DNA of 64,000 nucleotides from assembly GCA_958298945.1 (NCBI GenBank), contig OY282609.1, forward strand, positions 30,167,212 through 30,231,211, read 5' to 3'. A program made the position numbers and the translations under genes. A model generated the notes under the pieces. The model saw nothing but the letters and a program-made list of their open reading frames with translations. It did no database searches and had not been told where the DNA came from. Shown here in pieces: positions 1 to 11,714 of this stretch (position 1 is the stretch's first letter; each line of letters starts with the position of its first letter). The stretch comes from Atherix ibis. Its lineage: Eukaryota > Arthropoda > Insecta > Diptera > Athericidae.

Positions 1-386
1 ACTCAGTAAAAATTTATTGTTATCTAAAAGTTTTAATTGTTATCTAAAAACTATCCATCCAGAATATCAGTTTTTACAAAAATATTGACGAACAAAATAA
101 TGAAAATCTGCAATTGTGATTATTATTGTCAGAAATTTTATGGTCTCAACAACCGAAACAAGTTCGGAATCATAATCAAAACTAATAATTTTATTTATCT
201 TTTTTTTATAAGATCACGTAATTTATATTCGAGGAGGTAAAAAAAAGGCATTAGTTAAAATTTAAAAAAAAACTTACTAAAAAAATCAATCGAAATTGAT
301 TTGGAAATATTTGTGTTTAAACCTGAGTTGAGTATATTTTACACAAAAAACGAATAGATGTGCAGTGATGAGTGGTCTCTACGTGA
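1..386. other. AT-rich spacer, no gene seen
   Basis: This is low-complexity AT-rich DNA leading into the minisatellite. The only open frame is short, starts at a non-ATG codon and has no recognisable motif. Nothing functional is visible. Confidence 0.6.
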
Positions 387-935
387 TAACCATGTGGTGA
401 AAACCGATTACCATTTGGTGAAACCTGATCACCATGTGGTGAAAACTGATTAGCATGTGGTGAAAACCGATTACCATTTGGTGAAACCTGATCACCATGT
501 GGTGAAAACCGATTACCATGTGGTGAAAACTGATTAGCATGTGGTGAAAACCGATTACCATTTGGTGAAACCTGATCACCATGTGGTGAAAACTGATTAC
601 CATGTGGTGAAAACTGATTACCATGTGGTAAAACCTGATAACCATGTGGTGAAAACTGATTACCATGTGGTGAAAACTGAGCACCATGTGGTGAAAACTG
701 ATTACCATGTGGTGAAAACTGATAACCATGTGGTGAAAACTGATTACCAAGTGGTGAAACCTGATTACCATGTGGTGAAAACTGATTACCATGTGGTGAA
801 AACCGATTACCATTTGGTGAAACCTGATCACCATGTGGTTAAAACTGATTAGCATGTGGTGAAAACTGATAACCATGTGGGGAAAACTTATTACAATTTG
901 GTGAAAAATGATCACCATGTGCTGAAAATTGGTCA
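387..935. repeat. 21-bp minisatellite array (about 26 units)
   Basis: A tandem array of 21-bp units has consensus ACCATGTGGTGAAAACTGAT plus T. Variants (ATTTGG for ATGTGG, TTAGC for TTACC, AAACCTGATC for AAAACCGATT) recur in blocks, which suggests a higher-order arrangement. Every unit carries the near-palindrome CACCA-TG-TGGTG. Degenerate units continue to about 1065. Because 21 is a multiple of three, both strands stay open for 300-560 bp and encode heptapeptide repeats (VVKTDYH on plus, FHHMVIS on minus). I read these as a by-product of the period and not as genes. Flanking DNA is plain AT-rich spacer. Confidence 0.95.
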
Positions 936-1065
936 CTGTTCACCATAACGCGACGTGTAAATAGATCACAACGTTGTCAAATTATCAGCAAGTGGTGTAA
1001 AACTGTGATAAAAACTGATGACGTAGTAAAAACTGGTTAACATGTGACAACAATTGCTGCTCCAG

Positions 1066-3299
1066 TGGTGCTAACGCTATAGTAGAAAAAATGGAACTTA
1101 AAAACTGTAAGAAAAATGGTCAAAGAAGAGATAAACAATTTTAAATTACAATTATGAGTAACATTTTAGAATCGTTTTCTGTCATCAATGCAATTTTCGA
1201 TACTCAAAGATGCAAGACAAAATTTTCAATTGATTTAAGAACAAAAAATTCAATTTAAAAAAAAAAAAACTTTAAATTAAATTCTATTTCAAGTACTTTG
1301 CTATAGCGGCGTCTTTACGGAGATACCGAATTAAATGAGAAGAGAGTAACAAGAAGTGGTCGTCAGTCGGACGGTATCAAAAAAACAAGAACAGAGCAGA
1401 AGCGCTGAAGAAAACAACACGTGAAAAGGGGAATCCCCGATAAAGAAGAAAAAATTCGTAAACCTTCAAATACATTCGACTTCGATTGCAGACGGTTTAT
1501 TTTCCTTATTGTTCTTATGTTACCAACTCTTCCGACAGAGAAATTACTTCAATAATTCCCATCTCTCTAATTCATCGTAAATTTTATTTTCGGCTATAAA
1601 ACGTTTTCTTTTTTTTTGTTTACAATAAATCGACTACCTTTTATTCTCTTTTTGATTACGAGTAAATTTGTGACTAATTAAAACCGTTTAAATTTTTTTT
1701 TCGTCATTAAACACAATACCTGAGAGCGTACATAATAAAGAGAAGCTAGCTGTAATTTTTCATCGAAAACGGTAAACGGTAAGTGAGCTGAATACCGAAT
1801 TTAGGTTCTATCCGAAGAGAAACAAAACGAAAAGAAGTAAAATTAACAAAAAAAAATTTCTGTCTAAGCTTGTGTTCACATTATTTTTTTTTTGCCTTTT
1901 AGATTTTTATTAGAATAAAAAATAATCAAAAAGCCTAAAGGCTAGACGTGATCGAAGAATAGAGACCCGCTTTTTTTTCTAGTCAAAAAAAAAATGGACA
2001 TAAAAAAAGATCCATCTTCCAAAAAATACCAAAAAAAAATTAACATAACTGCCAAACTATTTTGATCTTGTCCCAGCTAGCTAGGAGCCATTATTGTATT
2101 ATAGAAGCTTTACGCGTTATGGTGTGTGTCAAGAAGATTCCTCAACAAGACTGTTTGGCTTCTGACCTAACACGAATTCCATTTTATTCTTTTCAATTTT
2201 GAAAATTGCACAAATTTTTCAATGATCATTATTAGAAAATTTACTTTAAGAATTTTATTATGTTCTTAAATTCTGGTTGCTAAATAATTAACTTAGGGCT
2301 ACGACTATTAAAAAACAATTGAAAACTCAATAATTGAAATTTCAATTGTCGAAAAAATGCTCAAAGAAGACAAGAAAATTATTGGTGCAGTTTTGTGAAT
2401 GAATTTTGAATTTGATTTGTTTTATTCTAGGGAATGTGCGAAAGGAAATCACCATGTGACTAGATACAAGGATCAGTTATTAGAATTACTAATACTCACT
2501 AAAGAGCTATCGTTTTTAAGAAATGTTTATACAATAAGAAATTTATTGTCTATAAGTTCAGATTGACTTGGATCAATTTTTATTTCTCTAAACACGTGGA
2601 TTTTAATTATTTTTTCTCTTTTTTAAAAACCAGTTTTTTTGAGTACTCGTGAGTTTCTTTATATGCTATTAATTTTATGATTGAGCAGCAAAATTTTTCC
2701 ACCTTATCACAATATTAGCTCAGGTACTGAGTTGATTGTCATCGTTCGCGCGAATATAAAATTAAAATTTAAAGAGTTGGCCTTAGTTATATTCTAGAAG
2801 GTAGGTACTAACCAATATAAGTGTGGCAGGAGATACAAGACATAATTGCAAACTAAAAGCCCAGTTAAAAAGTCTATTAAAATTCAGAGGGTAAGTTTTT
2901 CGCTCTGAGCTCAAGATTTATGGAGTTTGTTAAAAATTGTTAAAAAGATTTATGGAGGCGTAAAAACCTAAATTTGAATTAGTTTTCAATAGACTTTTCA
3001 GCTTTTTGAGTTTTATATGAAAATTCAGATTCTGAGCAGTAACTTGATTTAATTTTGATTTATGATCTAATACTATAACGGGTCTACCAATTGGTAATGC
3101 TTTATTCAATAGGAATAAAATTGGCTATGTTGACATATTCGTAATAGAAGGTTTGCCATTTGATATATAATGCTCGAAAATCGTATTGAAATAATTCAAA
3201 TCCATTATGAAAATAATCGATTTATGAAAATTTTTGTTCTTAATGATCGTCTATCTGAGCCTACAAATATGTAAGAAAGACATAAGCTCATACAGGCCA
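1066..3299. other. Long AT-rich spacer, no coding region recognised
   Basis: No open frame with family resemblance occurs here. The part around 1300-1780 has somewhat more balanced composition and is listed separately as a possible transcription start region. The rest is poly-A/T-rich spacer with scattered short homopolymers. Confidence 0.5.
1363..1778 (+). promoter_or_regulatory. Possible insect promoter and non-coding first exon
   Basis: TCAGTC at 1363-1368 matches the insect initiator consensus TCAKTY. A strong splice-donor match, ACG followed by GTAAGTGAG, sits at 1776-1787. Between them the sequence is richer in G and C than its surroundings and purine-rich on plus, as in many insect 5' untranslated exons. 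There is no good downstream promoter element at +28 and no TATA box. The match could be chance; transcript data would be needed to decide. Confidence 0.15.
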
Positions 3300-3950
3300 C
3301 TATGCTGAAAATATTACTTCGATGAGGGAAAGTGTTGCAGAGGATCCAGTTTTATCGGTTTTACGACATTTTCAACGATCAGGCTTTCGACATTTCAACG
3401 ATGAAATTTTTTACAAGGATTTGGATCTGAAGTCTCATAAAGTTCAAATGGTACAAGAATTAAAGCCATCAGATTATTTTCAACGTCGAAATTTCGCTGA
3501 TTTAATAATTGAATATGCTGCTAGTTTTTCAAAAAAAATCACCTCGGACAAAGCTCATTTTCACTTAGACAGAAATTGTCACATTGGGCCATCTAAAAAT
3601 CCAACAGCAGTTATTGAACAACTATTACACTCACCACGTGTCACTTTATGGTGTGCTTTATAGGTCGGAAGCATCATTGGTCCACTGGTACGGCGCTACA
3701 TGCCACACTATCCAAAAAAATCATCGATTTATGAAAAACCAATTGGTCACCAAGATTATCCAATTTGACGCCGTTCGACTTCTTCTTGTGGGACTATATA
3801 TAAGATAAGTTTTGTGAGAACAGTCCACACATAATTCAAAAGATCATAACTAATATCAACCGGGGGTCATCTGTGAGTTACAATTATGCAAAAATGAAAT
3901 CGTAAACGTAGTCGTAGTGGACATTTGCCCGATAATGTTCTTCATTAATA
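3300..3950 (+). pseudogene. Decayed mariner transposase, DD41D-like
   Basis: This is a relic of a Tc1/mariner transposase gene. One frame from about 3322 reads as the second helix-turn-helix region (KDLDLKSHKVQMVQELKP), then the first catalytic block SDKAHFHL, then VTLWCAL. A frame change near 3660 leads to WYGATCHT, which corresponds to the second catalytic block QDGATCHT with the aspartate replaced by tyrosine. TPFDFFLWDY near 3768 is the third block. Degenerate tail similarity (GHLPD) continues to about 3940. Frameshifts and stops make it non-functional. No terminal repeats are visible. The block wording matches the DD41D elements at 46, 52 and 62 kb better than the DD34D mariners. Confidence 0.75.
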
Positions 3951-4059
3951 AATGGTGAAGACTCCACAAAATATTGCACAATATAATATGTTCTTTATTA
4001 ATAAGCACGGAAAAAAAATCAAAACTTAAAAAAAAAGTCCTTTTTGGAAGACACTGTAC

Positions 4060-5490
4060 TAAGTCCATATTGGCTCAACTGCTACTAAATCTGTTAGTCT
4101 GTATAGTCTAAAAATTTAAGTTATTCTTAAAATATTAATTTGAACAAATTTTTAGATCGGTTTAGACTGGATGGAAGTCAAGTTTGTTGAAAACTGAAAT
4201 TTTTGGTAATAAGTCCATACTGGTCTTCTACTAATTTATATATTTTCTCAAATAAACCGATTAATTCTCCTTCCTCCTATAATAGACCTATCAGCCTCTT
4301 ACCAATTCTTGGGAAGATATTCGAGAAACTCCTATTAAAACGACTCTACTCAGTTCTAGTTAATGAAAAAATTATTCCTGATCACCAATTTGGCTTCCGG
4401 TCTGAACACTCCACTATCCAGCAATGTCATCGCATTGTTGATCATATTGCATCCTCTCTTGAGAGGAAAGAGTATTGCCCAGGAGTATTTCTAGCTCCCA
4501 AGCTTTTGATCGTGTGTGGCATCCTGGACTCCTTTGGAAATTCAAGAGCTTTCTTCCTTCAACATACTACCAATTAACTCAGAATCCTCGGAAATATATC
4601 CTATTCTAGCCGGAGTCCCACAAGGCAGTATTCTTGGTCCCATCTTATATAATATTTATACCCATGACATCCCAGCTTATCCTAATACTATTATTGCTAC
4701 TTATGCAGACGATACGGCCATACTTGCTACCCATTCAAATCCGTAATGAACAGAAGAGTGCTCACATTACTTTCACACTTTGTCAAGGTAAACCTACCCC
4801 CTTTATACTTTAATAGCAACATGATACCGCAATATGATAAAGTGCGTTATTTGGGACTTTATCTGGATAAGAGACCTAACATGGAACGCACATACTAGAT
4901 TAAGAAGAGCTGAAGCTAACGGACGTTACCAACAACTTCTTAGACTACTGGACAAACGCTCGAAACTAACAATTAAAAGTAAACTTCTAATCTACAATAT
5001 AATTATAAAACCAATTTGGACATATGGAATTGAACTTTGGGGTTCAACGAAACGTTCCAATTCCTATCGCGTCCAGGCCTTACAATTCAAGATCCTCCGT
5101 AAAATTGTTGATGCCCCTTTAAATGTTCCCTTTGCTCATGACCTGTGCATTTCCCGATATCAAAAATATCACGCCCGTTTACCCTATCATCATAATCCAC
5201 TTGTGAGAGAATTGTCTTGTACAGCCCTCCCCGGAAACACTCATCGGATACTTAAGAGACAATGGCCTAGAGATTTTCTAGAGGAATCTAACTTCCGTTA
5301 GTTGGAGAAACGCCGATGGGTGTTTACTCCCATTTCATGATGCACAAGATTGTTAATTAAAATGTTATGTAAATCTGCTTGTTACAATAAAATTGTAGTT
5401 GCAAATAAAAATAAAAAAAAAAAAAAATAAATATTTTCTTGTCAATTCGTTGGTATAAGAACATTTCTAGTATCAGCCAATATGGACTTA
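4060..5490. repeat. Inverted repeat pair flanking LINE copy
   Basis: TAAGTCCATATTGGCT at 4060-4075 is repeated exactly as its reverse complement at 5475-5490, so 16-bp arms enclose the LINE fragment at 4.2-5.4 kb. Related TAAGTCCATA motifs also occur near 4210 and 5507 in direct orientation. This may be the remnant of an older inverted-repeat element into which the LINE inserted. The arms are too short to prove it. Confidence 0.45.
4235..5426 (+). mobile_element. Jockey-clade LINE fragment, 5'-truncated
   Basis: This is the reverse-transcriptase and 3' part of a non-LTR retrotransposon. The RT blocks in order are YRPISLLPILGKIFEKLLL, HQFGFRSEHSTIQQCHRIVD, GVPQGSILGPILYNIYTHD and the catalytic YADDTAIL near 4705. 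The block expected to read FLDISQAFDRVW is damaged by a frameshift and deletion near 4490, and a stop and deletion follow YADD. The C-terminal region (about 4834-5301) ends NTHRILKRQWPRDF. The 3' untranslated part ends in AATAAA-like sequence and an A-rich tail at 5405-5430. It is the same subfamily as the minus-strand copy at 37.5-40.0 kb, with near-identical protein blocks and 3' end. It is dead. Confidence 0.9.
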
Positions 5491-6380
5491 TGAATTGAAA
5501 ATTTCGTAAGTCCATATTTATTTATGAACTTAATTACAGCCTCAATAGTTAAGTGAATAAATACATTCTGCTATTAGATAGCTCAAGTTTTAATATTAAT
5601 TAAATAACATTTCTCGATAATTCAAATCGCAAACAAAAAAAAAACCAACAATTTCTTCATTTATTATATTTTACATTGGAAATATTACAATTCAATTCAG
5701 TTCAGTTCTCCATAATCATCTAATGGCGCGTCTGTCCTTCCAACAATTTATTCATTGGAATGAATCAGTCCGTTTTCTTTCCTGTCCATTTAATTTCAGT
5801 CGTAATGGTTTTATAAAGGGTGTGGGGGAGGGTAAGCGGAGGAATTGAGTCTCGTTAGTAATGACAGACCCCATAAATAATGTCAAAGTAATAATAACAT
5901 TGAAACGAGACTGGGATAGGTCACAATTGATCTAAAATCATTAATTTAGATACTAAATGGAGGGCGAAACAGGATCAATTCAATTTCATTTGACTGCAAT
6001 TCCATTATTTATTCAAGAATTTCTTCGATTCTATAAGAAAATAATTGAAAGATTTACGAACTTGGAACGAAATTACTATCGAGTAACAAGAAAAAATATA
6101 TTTCCGGAAATTTAATCAAAAAGTTGACAAGTATTCGAGTTCATATTATTCGTTTATTAATTTCAATATGATTGAACTTTTAATAATTTTCATAGAGGAA
6201 AATTACAAATAATATCGCCAAAAAGAAGCGAATATTGCGTTTTAAATGACGACGCCCAGTTGTCTTCTTCTTCTTCTTCTCACATCTCGGATTTTTTTTT
6301 TAAATTTTATAAACTAAGATTGTGTTTCAAATTATCAACTTGTACTAAAAATTAAAATATAATAAGCAAATAAAAAACGG
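5431..6380. other. AT-rich spacer, no gene seen
   Basis: No coding similarity is seen. It contains a short CTT run near 6265-6280 and a slightly more GC-balanced stretch at 5720-5900 without recognisable motifs. Confidence 0.5.
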
Positions 6381-6384
6381 TGTA

Positions 6385-7166
6385 AGAAACTTTTTTTTAG
6401 CATTTGAATTGGATCGTCGGAAAAGTCTTGACATGCACTTTCGTAACAGATGTCATGGCGCTTGTTTATTTTTTGAAAGTAAAAAAAAAGTAAAAATTTA
6501 GTCAAAACTATGATCTATGAAATGAAATACAATTTTTTTATCCAACTTTTAATGAAATACAACTTCCTGAAAGAGAGGCTCCTCTGTCAGGAAGGCTAAC
6601 CGAGTTCCATTTTTTTTATTACGGTTTTTTTACAGAAAGTTGAAGATGGAAAACCAAATTTTTCCGTATGGGGAAGACCGCGCGTCAATCTTGTGAAAAG
6701 TTGCGTAAAATTTATGGTGACTTTGATCTCAACGACACAGCGCGGTCAGGTGTTTAATTGAGTTAGATTAGCGTTACATGACATAAGAGATTGCAAAAAA
6801 AAATCTTGAACAAGCTGGAATACATAAGCAAGCTTGATATTTGGATTCCTCATGAATGAACTCGAAGAAGTTAATGTGACGGCATGCATAAACATCTGCG
6901 ACATGCGATAAAAAGTGGATTGTTTACATCAATGTGGCGTGAAAATGCTCTTGGTCCCGACGTGATGAACGAAGGCAGACATTCATCAGAGGAAGATTAT
7001 GTTCTTAGTGTTGTAGCATTTTGAAGGTGTCGAATTTTTTGACCTTCTACAAGCAATTCAGATATATAGTTTCAACGAGTCTATCATCCAGAAACATCCG
7101 CTGCTTGTAAATCGCAAAGGAGTTGCGTTCTATCGCTTGTGAAAAAATATTGGAAGTTGGCTGGAA
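6385..7166 (+). mobile_element. Strongly decayed mariner, interrupted
   Basis: The plus strand retains broken pieces of a mariner transposase in correct order across three frames: CEKLRKIYGDFDLNDTARSG (N-terminal DNA-binding part, near 6690-6755), a piece resembling LDIWIPHE near 6835, KKWIVYINVA followed by CSWSRRDE near 6910-6965, GVEFFDLLQ near 7026, then LLVNRKGVAFY near 7100 and CEKILEVGW up to 7166. Family knowledge places these between the helix-turn-helix and the third catalytic block. The 3' third is missing because another mariner begins at a TA dinucleotide (7167-7168). The 5' end near 6385 (GGTGTAAGAAAC) is a guess. Confidence 0.6.
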
Positions 7167-7168
7167 TA

Positions 7169-7835
7169 CGAGGTCTGATCAAAAAGGATCGCGAATTTTG
7201 TGGTTTTTTCAAAAATTATCCCCACTAGATATTATACACTTGTGTGCCAACGTTTTTTTCAGTCCTCGAAGCACTTCAAAAAATCAATTTTTGTTATCTT
7301 GTTCAGCTCCTCCTTCGATGTCGTCTTTATCTCCTCAATCGTAGCGTAGCTCTTCAGTTTCGGCAACAAGAAAAAGTCACAGGCGACCAGATCTGGGAAA
7401 TACGGTGGCTGCGGCATTATTAGTGTGTTGTTTTGGGCCAAAAATGGCAAAAACCAATTTTTGTTCTTCCACAAATCCGGGCGTTTCTGGCTGATAGACT
7501 CGCGCAATTTGCCCATTACTTGCAGGTAATATTCCTTATTGATCGTTCTACCCTGTGGCAAGAACTTATAATGCACCACGCCCCTGCAATCGAAGAAAAC
7601 TGTAAGCAAAACTTTTACATTCGACCGTACTTGGAGCGCTTTTTTCGGTCTTTTTTCAGTTTTTTTGTGTGCGATAGCTTCTATTGGGATGATTGAGGTT
7701 TGGTTTCCACGTCATAACCATACACCCATGATTCGTCACCAGTTATGACTCTTTGGAGCAAATTTAAGTCGCCGCGGACAGAGTCCAACAGCTCCTTAGC
7801 AATGTTAATGCGATGCTGTTTTTGGTCGAAATTGG
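7169..7835 (-). mobile_element. DD34D mariner fragment with deleted second catalytic block
   Basis: This is the minus-strand remnant of a DD34D mariner. Its 3' inverted repeat (AGGTCTGATCAAAAAGGATC at 7171-7190) lies next to a TA at 7167-7168. Reading the minus strand, GDESWVYGYDVETK (first catalytic block, near 7730) is followed after a frameshift by VFFDCRGVVHYKFLPQG and RPDLWKNKNW. The sequence then jumps to FLAQNNT, so the segment that should hold the second aspartate (HDNAP-type motif) is missing. PPYFPDLVACDFFLLPKLK follows with the third aspartate, and the end is FLKCFED. A further six-codon gap separates it from the 60.5-kb copy. The 5' end is lost near 7835. Confidence 0.85.
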
Positions 7836-9380
7836 CCGAAATTTACGTGCAAGTAGAGCAGCTATCAAAAATTAAGTGAATATTCAAAATGGCCGAACTT
7901 TTCGGCATAAGTGAGAGCCATGAGTACCAACATAAGGCCAACAAAAAATTGAATATCGAATATTTATATAGCCGCATCCACTGTCGTTAGTGTTGTCTCT
8001 TTCTTTTACTGAAAATTAGTTAATACCTAAGAAACGAATAAAGAAATTACCGAAAAAAATGTATATAATTTTCGTTATTTTTATTTTTGGCTTGAGAAAT
8101 GGGAAAATATAGACGAAAACCGTTAGAGTGCTTATCGATAGCATAGAAGAAAACAGGGAGCAGTCAACATTTTAGCGTTTCTTCTTCTTTGTCTTCTCCT
8201 GAAAAATTTCTGTTCATCTTTTTTTTATACCAATTTTTAGACCAATATTCTCAACAAGTCAAATGAAGAATACGTACGGTTCGGTATTTTGTCCATTGAT
8301 CTTTATTTCTTGTACAAATTTGTTTCTGTCGTCTTTTTCTAGATATTCTTATATTCTTTTTTTAGTGTTAAAACTTTTTTTTTTGAAAGCTTTTATTTTC
8401 TATGGAAATCAGCTTTATAAATGTTTTTTTGTGTAAAGTATTTTTTGTGTGAATATTTTGTAGCTGCTTTTTATCTCATTTATGTCACATCGTTCAGCGA
8501 AGAAAAAAAAGAATATACCCACAACTAAACGTTAATTATGATTATAGTGTTAATGAACAGAAGTTTTTTTTTGTCTTAATAAATAGTTTTAACGTATTGG
8601 AAAATTATTTAATATGCCCGGTTTTCCTTTTTCTTTTCTTTTGGTATTTTTTTAGCGAATTCTCTGCTTTGACTACTATTGGAACGACTTCTTTCGTATA
8701 GCCAATTTAAAATTTTACCGCTAGTATTACCAATACTTATTTGATTCTACTCCTATTGGTGATTAAGCTTTTTGCAACAAAAAAAAAACAAATTTTATAG
8801 AACTTAAAAAAATATTTAGCATTTAATAAAAAACCTTTTCAATACAATTTTTAAACTTTTTACCTGGCCAAAGAAATTATGAGAAAATCAAAAATTTTGT
8901 TTTAGAATTACTTAAAAAAAATTAACGAAAACAAGATTTGGCAGATGTCTTGACATTTTTTTTTCCTACATCCAATAAGATACTTTTACAGAATGGAAAT
9001 TCTTCCAAATATATTTTCGGTGTAATATAATATTTTCTTAAGCCTTTTTTCTTTAAGAAGATGACAATTGCTGGAGTATTTTTCATTATAAGAAAATTTC
9101 GAAATATTTTCTTGTAGAATCTATTCATAGAAAATATTTGGCCGAATCTTTTTTAAGTAGATTTATCTGTTCCAAGATCCATTCTAGATAGTATACAAAT
9201 CTATTCCAAGAAATTTCTGGTAGGATCTATCCTAGATACTTTCATGAATCTCTATTCGAAAGAATTTCAAATATCTATTTTAGAAAATTTCTAGATCGTA
9301 TTCCAAGATATTTTTAAGGCTTTAATGGGGAATATTACTTATCAAGCACACAAGTTCTTTTGGTGGGTATAAAGTATTTT
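7836..9380. other. AT-rich spacer with degenerate AATCTATTC motif
   Basis: No gene is recognised. Between about 9110 and 9330 the words AATCTATTC and TTCTAGAT recur at irregular spacing of 20-40 bp, and again near 9870-9900. This looks like a very degenerate short tandem repeat. The remainder is poly-A/T-rich spacer. Confidence 0.45.
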
Positions 9381-9384
9381 TGTA

Positions 9385-9800
9385 GGACCGAGAAGCAGTG
9401 GAAGAGGAACTTCCCCAGAGAGGCTTTCAACATCGAAAATCTATGAAAATATGAAACGAATGAGGGCTCTTGTGATGTCAGATCGTCGATCCGGTTCACC
9501 AGATCCCACATTATAGATACTTGAATGCTCTACTATGACAACGATCTGTCACATGGCTATCTCCACCAACATGTTTTTGTCGGAAGTGGAAATTATTGTA
9601 GTTCTCCAGCCTCCATATTTACTTGATCTTAGTCCGTGTGACTTTTTTATTCTCTTATATGAAAAAAAAAACGCATGAAAGGACGTCATCTGGTTACTGT
9701 TGATAATACTGAAAGGAGTGTAACCGAAAAGCCGATTACATCTCGTATTGCAGAGCATTTCCAGAATTTAATTCAGAGCATTTTTTGGAGAATTTATTTC
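9385..9800 (+). mobile_element. Mariner relic, internally deleted
   Basis: Plus-strand fragments read like a DD34D mariner of another lineage. ENMKRMRALVMSDRRSGSP near 9440-9505 resembles the N-terminal domain. IIVVLQPPYLLDLSPCDFF near 9590-9650 is the third catalytic block with the aspartate of CDFF kept. KGRHLVTVDNTERSVTEKP follows near 9680-9735 after a frameshift. The first and second catalytic blocks are absent, so the centre has been deleted. No terminal repeats were found. It is dead. Confidence 0.6.
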
Positions 9801-11712
9801 GGGTAGTTATGGGAGAGTGTTTTCTAGGATATATTCGCGAGAGTGTTTTTGATATCATTTATTCTGTGATGATTTCTTGAATCTATTCTAGATCATTTCT
9901 ATCCGACACATATTTTTAAAAACAAATCATTTTGGATGCATTCAGAAATTCTGAAACAATAATCACATGTATCTAAAAGGATTCAACGAATCAGTTTACG
10001 ATGATTTCTTTCTAATATTAAACCGATTTTTAATAGTGTTTTATACCAACATCCAGGAGCACTCTTAAAAAAAACGTTATTTTCTTAGAAAAATCTGTTG
10101 AACATTTCTGAGTGCTGCAATGGAAGGAGGAAGTTAAAAAAAAGAGGAAGGAATAAACTTGAAATTCCAGAGGAGGACAGCCAATTACGACAGTGCTCGG
10201 AGAATACCTGTTAAGTGCTGTGGCATGCATGTCGCCCCTCTCCCGAATTTAGAGGTTAGTAGTGAGGTATCCAAAAACCCATCAAACAAATAAAATCATC
10301 CTAGAGGATACAAAGTTTTACTTGGAAGAGAAACAAAAAAGATTTGATCGCAAAAAAAAATAAATATTCTAATAAAATAGGAAAATTAAGATTTAAGGTC
10401 GGAGTGGCGTAGAAATACTATCAACCTTGCCGTTAGCTCGACAAGCCATCATTCGAATCATTAAATGTTCTACCAGTCGTGCTGCCATATCTCAAAAATC
10501 CATGCATTTTCCGTAACTTTTGCGCTGCCAACTTAAATTTTGGCAACGAACAAATCTCCGAAACTAATACTAAGGCTATCATAATATATGGTATGCTGCT
10601 TAAGCTAGACTTATCAATAGGCTCATCTATTCTTTCTTGGTAAATTCGAAAATTTTAAGTGCATTGATTTTTTTCTCCAAAAAAACACTCTTTATCTTAT
10701 ATGAAAGCACAAATAAGTTCAAGAAAGCACAAACAATTTCCAATATGTATGCGCATGTAGGCCACAGTAAATTAAAACCATTTCTTTATATAATTTCTTT
10801 CAGTTTGTTTGCTTTTTTTGATTCTTTGATCTCTGTATATAAATATATAAGAAAATGAAAAACTGTAACACTTTTTCCCCAAAAAATTTTATAGTATAAA
10901 TAACACCAAAAATTGAGCACATTTTTCTTATTTTGTATGTTGAATTGCTTATTTCCGTGTATTTAATTTTAAAACCAATACTCCAAAAAATACAATTTAG
11001 TAATTTTAAAACCTATTTGATTAAAAAAATAATAGTAAAAAGAAAATGATGTTAATTTTTCTTTATTAAATTTTCTATAATGAAAATATTTTGTGAAAAA
11101 TCATTTTTCCAAATAGAGTAAAATAAATAACTCTAATTTGACTAAATATAATGATTTTCTTGATATTTATTGAGATTAATCAGAAATTTTTTCTTCAATT
11201 TTCATCTAGTTTTTATTTAAAAAATTAATACGAGCAAATTTTATACAATATTTCTTGTATTAATGCTCTCATTTCAATTTATTTAGAAAATAGTCAGAAA
11301 AGCAAACATTATTTAGAATACAGTCTGAAACTTTCAACTTTAAAATTACATTAAAAAAATATGCAATCTGATTTGCAAATAGTTTGCTAAGAAAAATAAC
11401 CAAAAAGCATATTAAAAACTTTGACCCAAAATTACGATCAAAAATTATTTTTAAAATCAGGAACAACAATACTGAAAAAAATGGATCAAAATCATGTTGA
11501 AACCCTAGCTAGGCTTTCCATTATAATAAAATTTGTTTCAAAATCACATAAAAATTATCTCTGCCGTTTAAGACTTCTAAAATTAGAGCTCAAATTAATC
11601 AAGAACATTTACTCAAGTATATACGCGTATAAAGCCTCTCTCAACCAGAGTGAAATCGGGCTAGAAATTATATACAAAAATGTGCTCCAAACTTCAAAAG
11701 ATTTAATAAAAT
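9801..11712. other. AT-rich spacer, no gene recognised
   Basis: A stretch at 10080-10260 is richer in G and C than its surroundings and could be a remnant of another retroelement. Its open frames (for example one ending CCGMHVAPLPNLEV on plus) match nothing I can name. The rest is highly AT-rich. Confidence 0.4.
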
Positions 11713-11714
11713 TA

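Noticed and set aside
387..935. CRISPR-like array
   Set aside because: Units are contiguous without unique spacers and the DNA is clearly eukaryotic.
379..936. Long open frames on both strands in the minisatellite as a repetitive protein gene
   Set aside because: The frames follow from a period divisible by three. There is no start context, signal peptide or flanking gene structure.
10390..10480. tRNA-like words (GGTCGGAGTGGCG, CATTCGAATC)
   Set aside because: The arms do not pair into a cloverleaf and no A/B box spacing fits.
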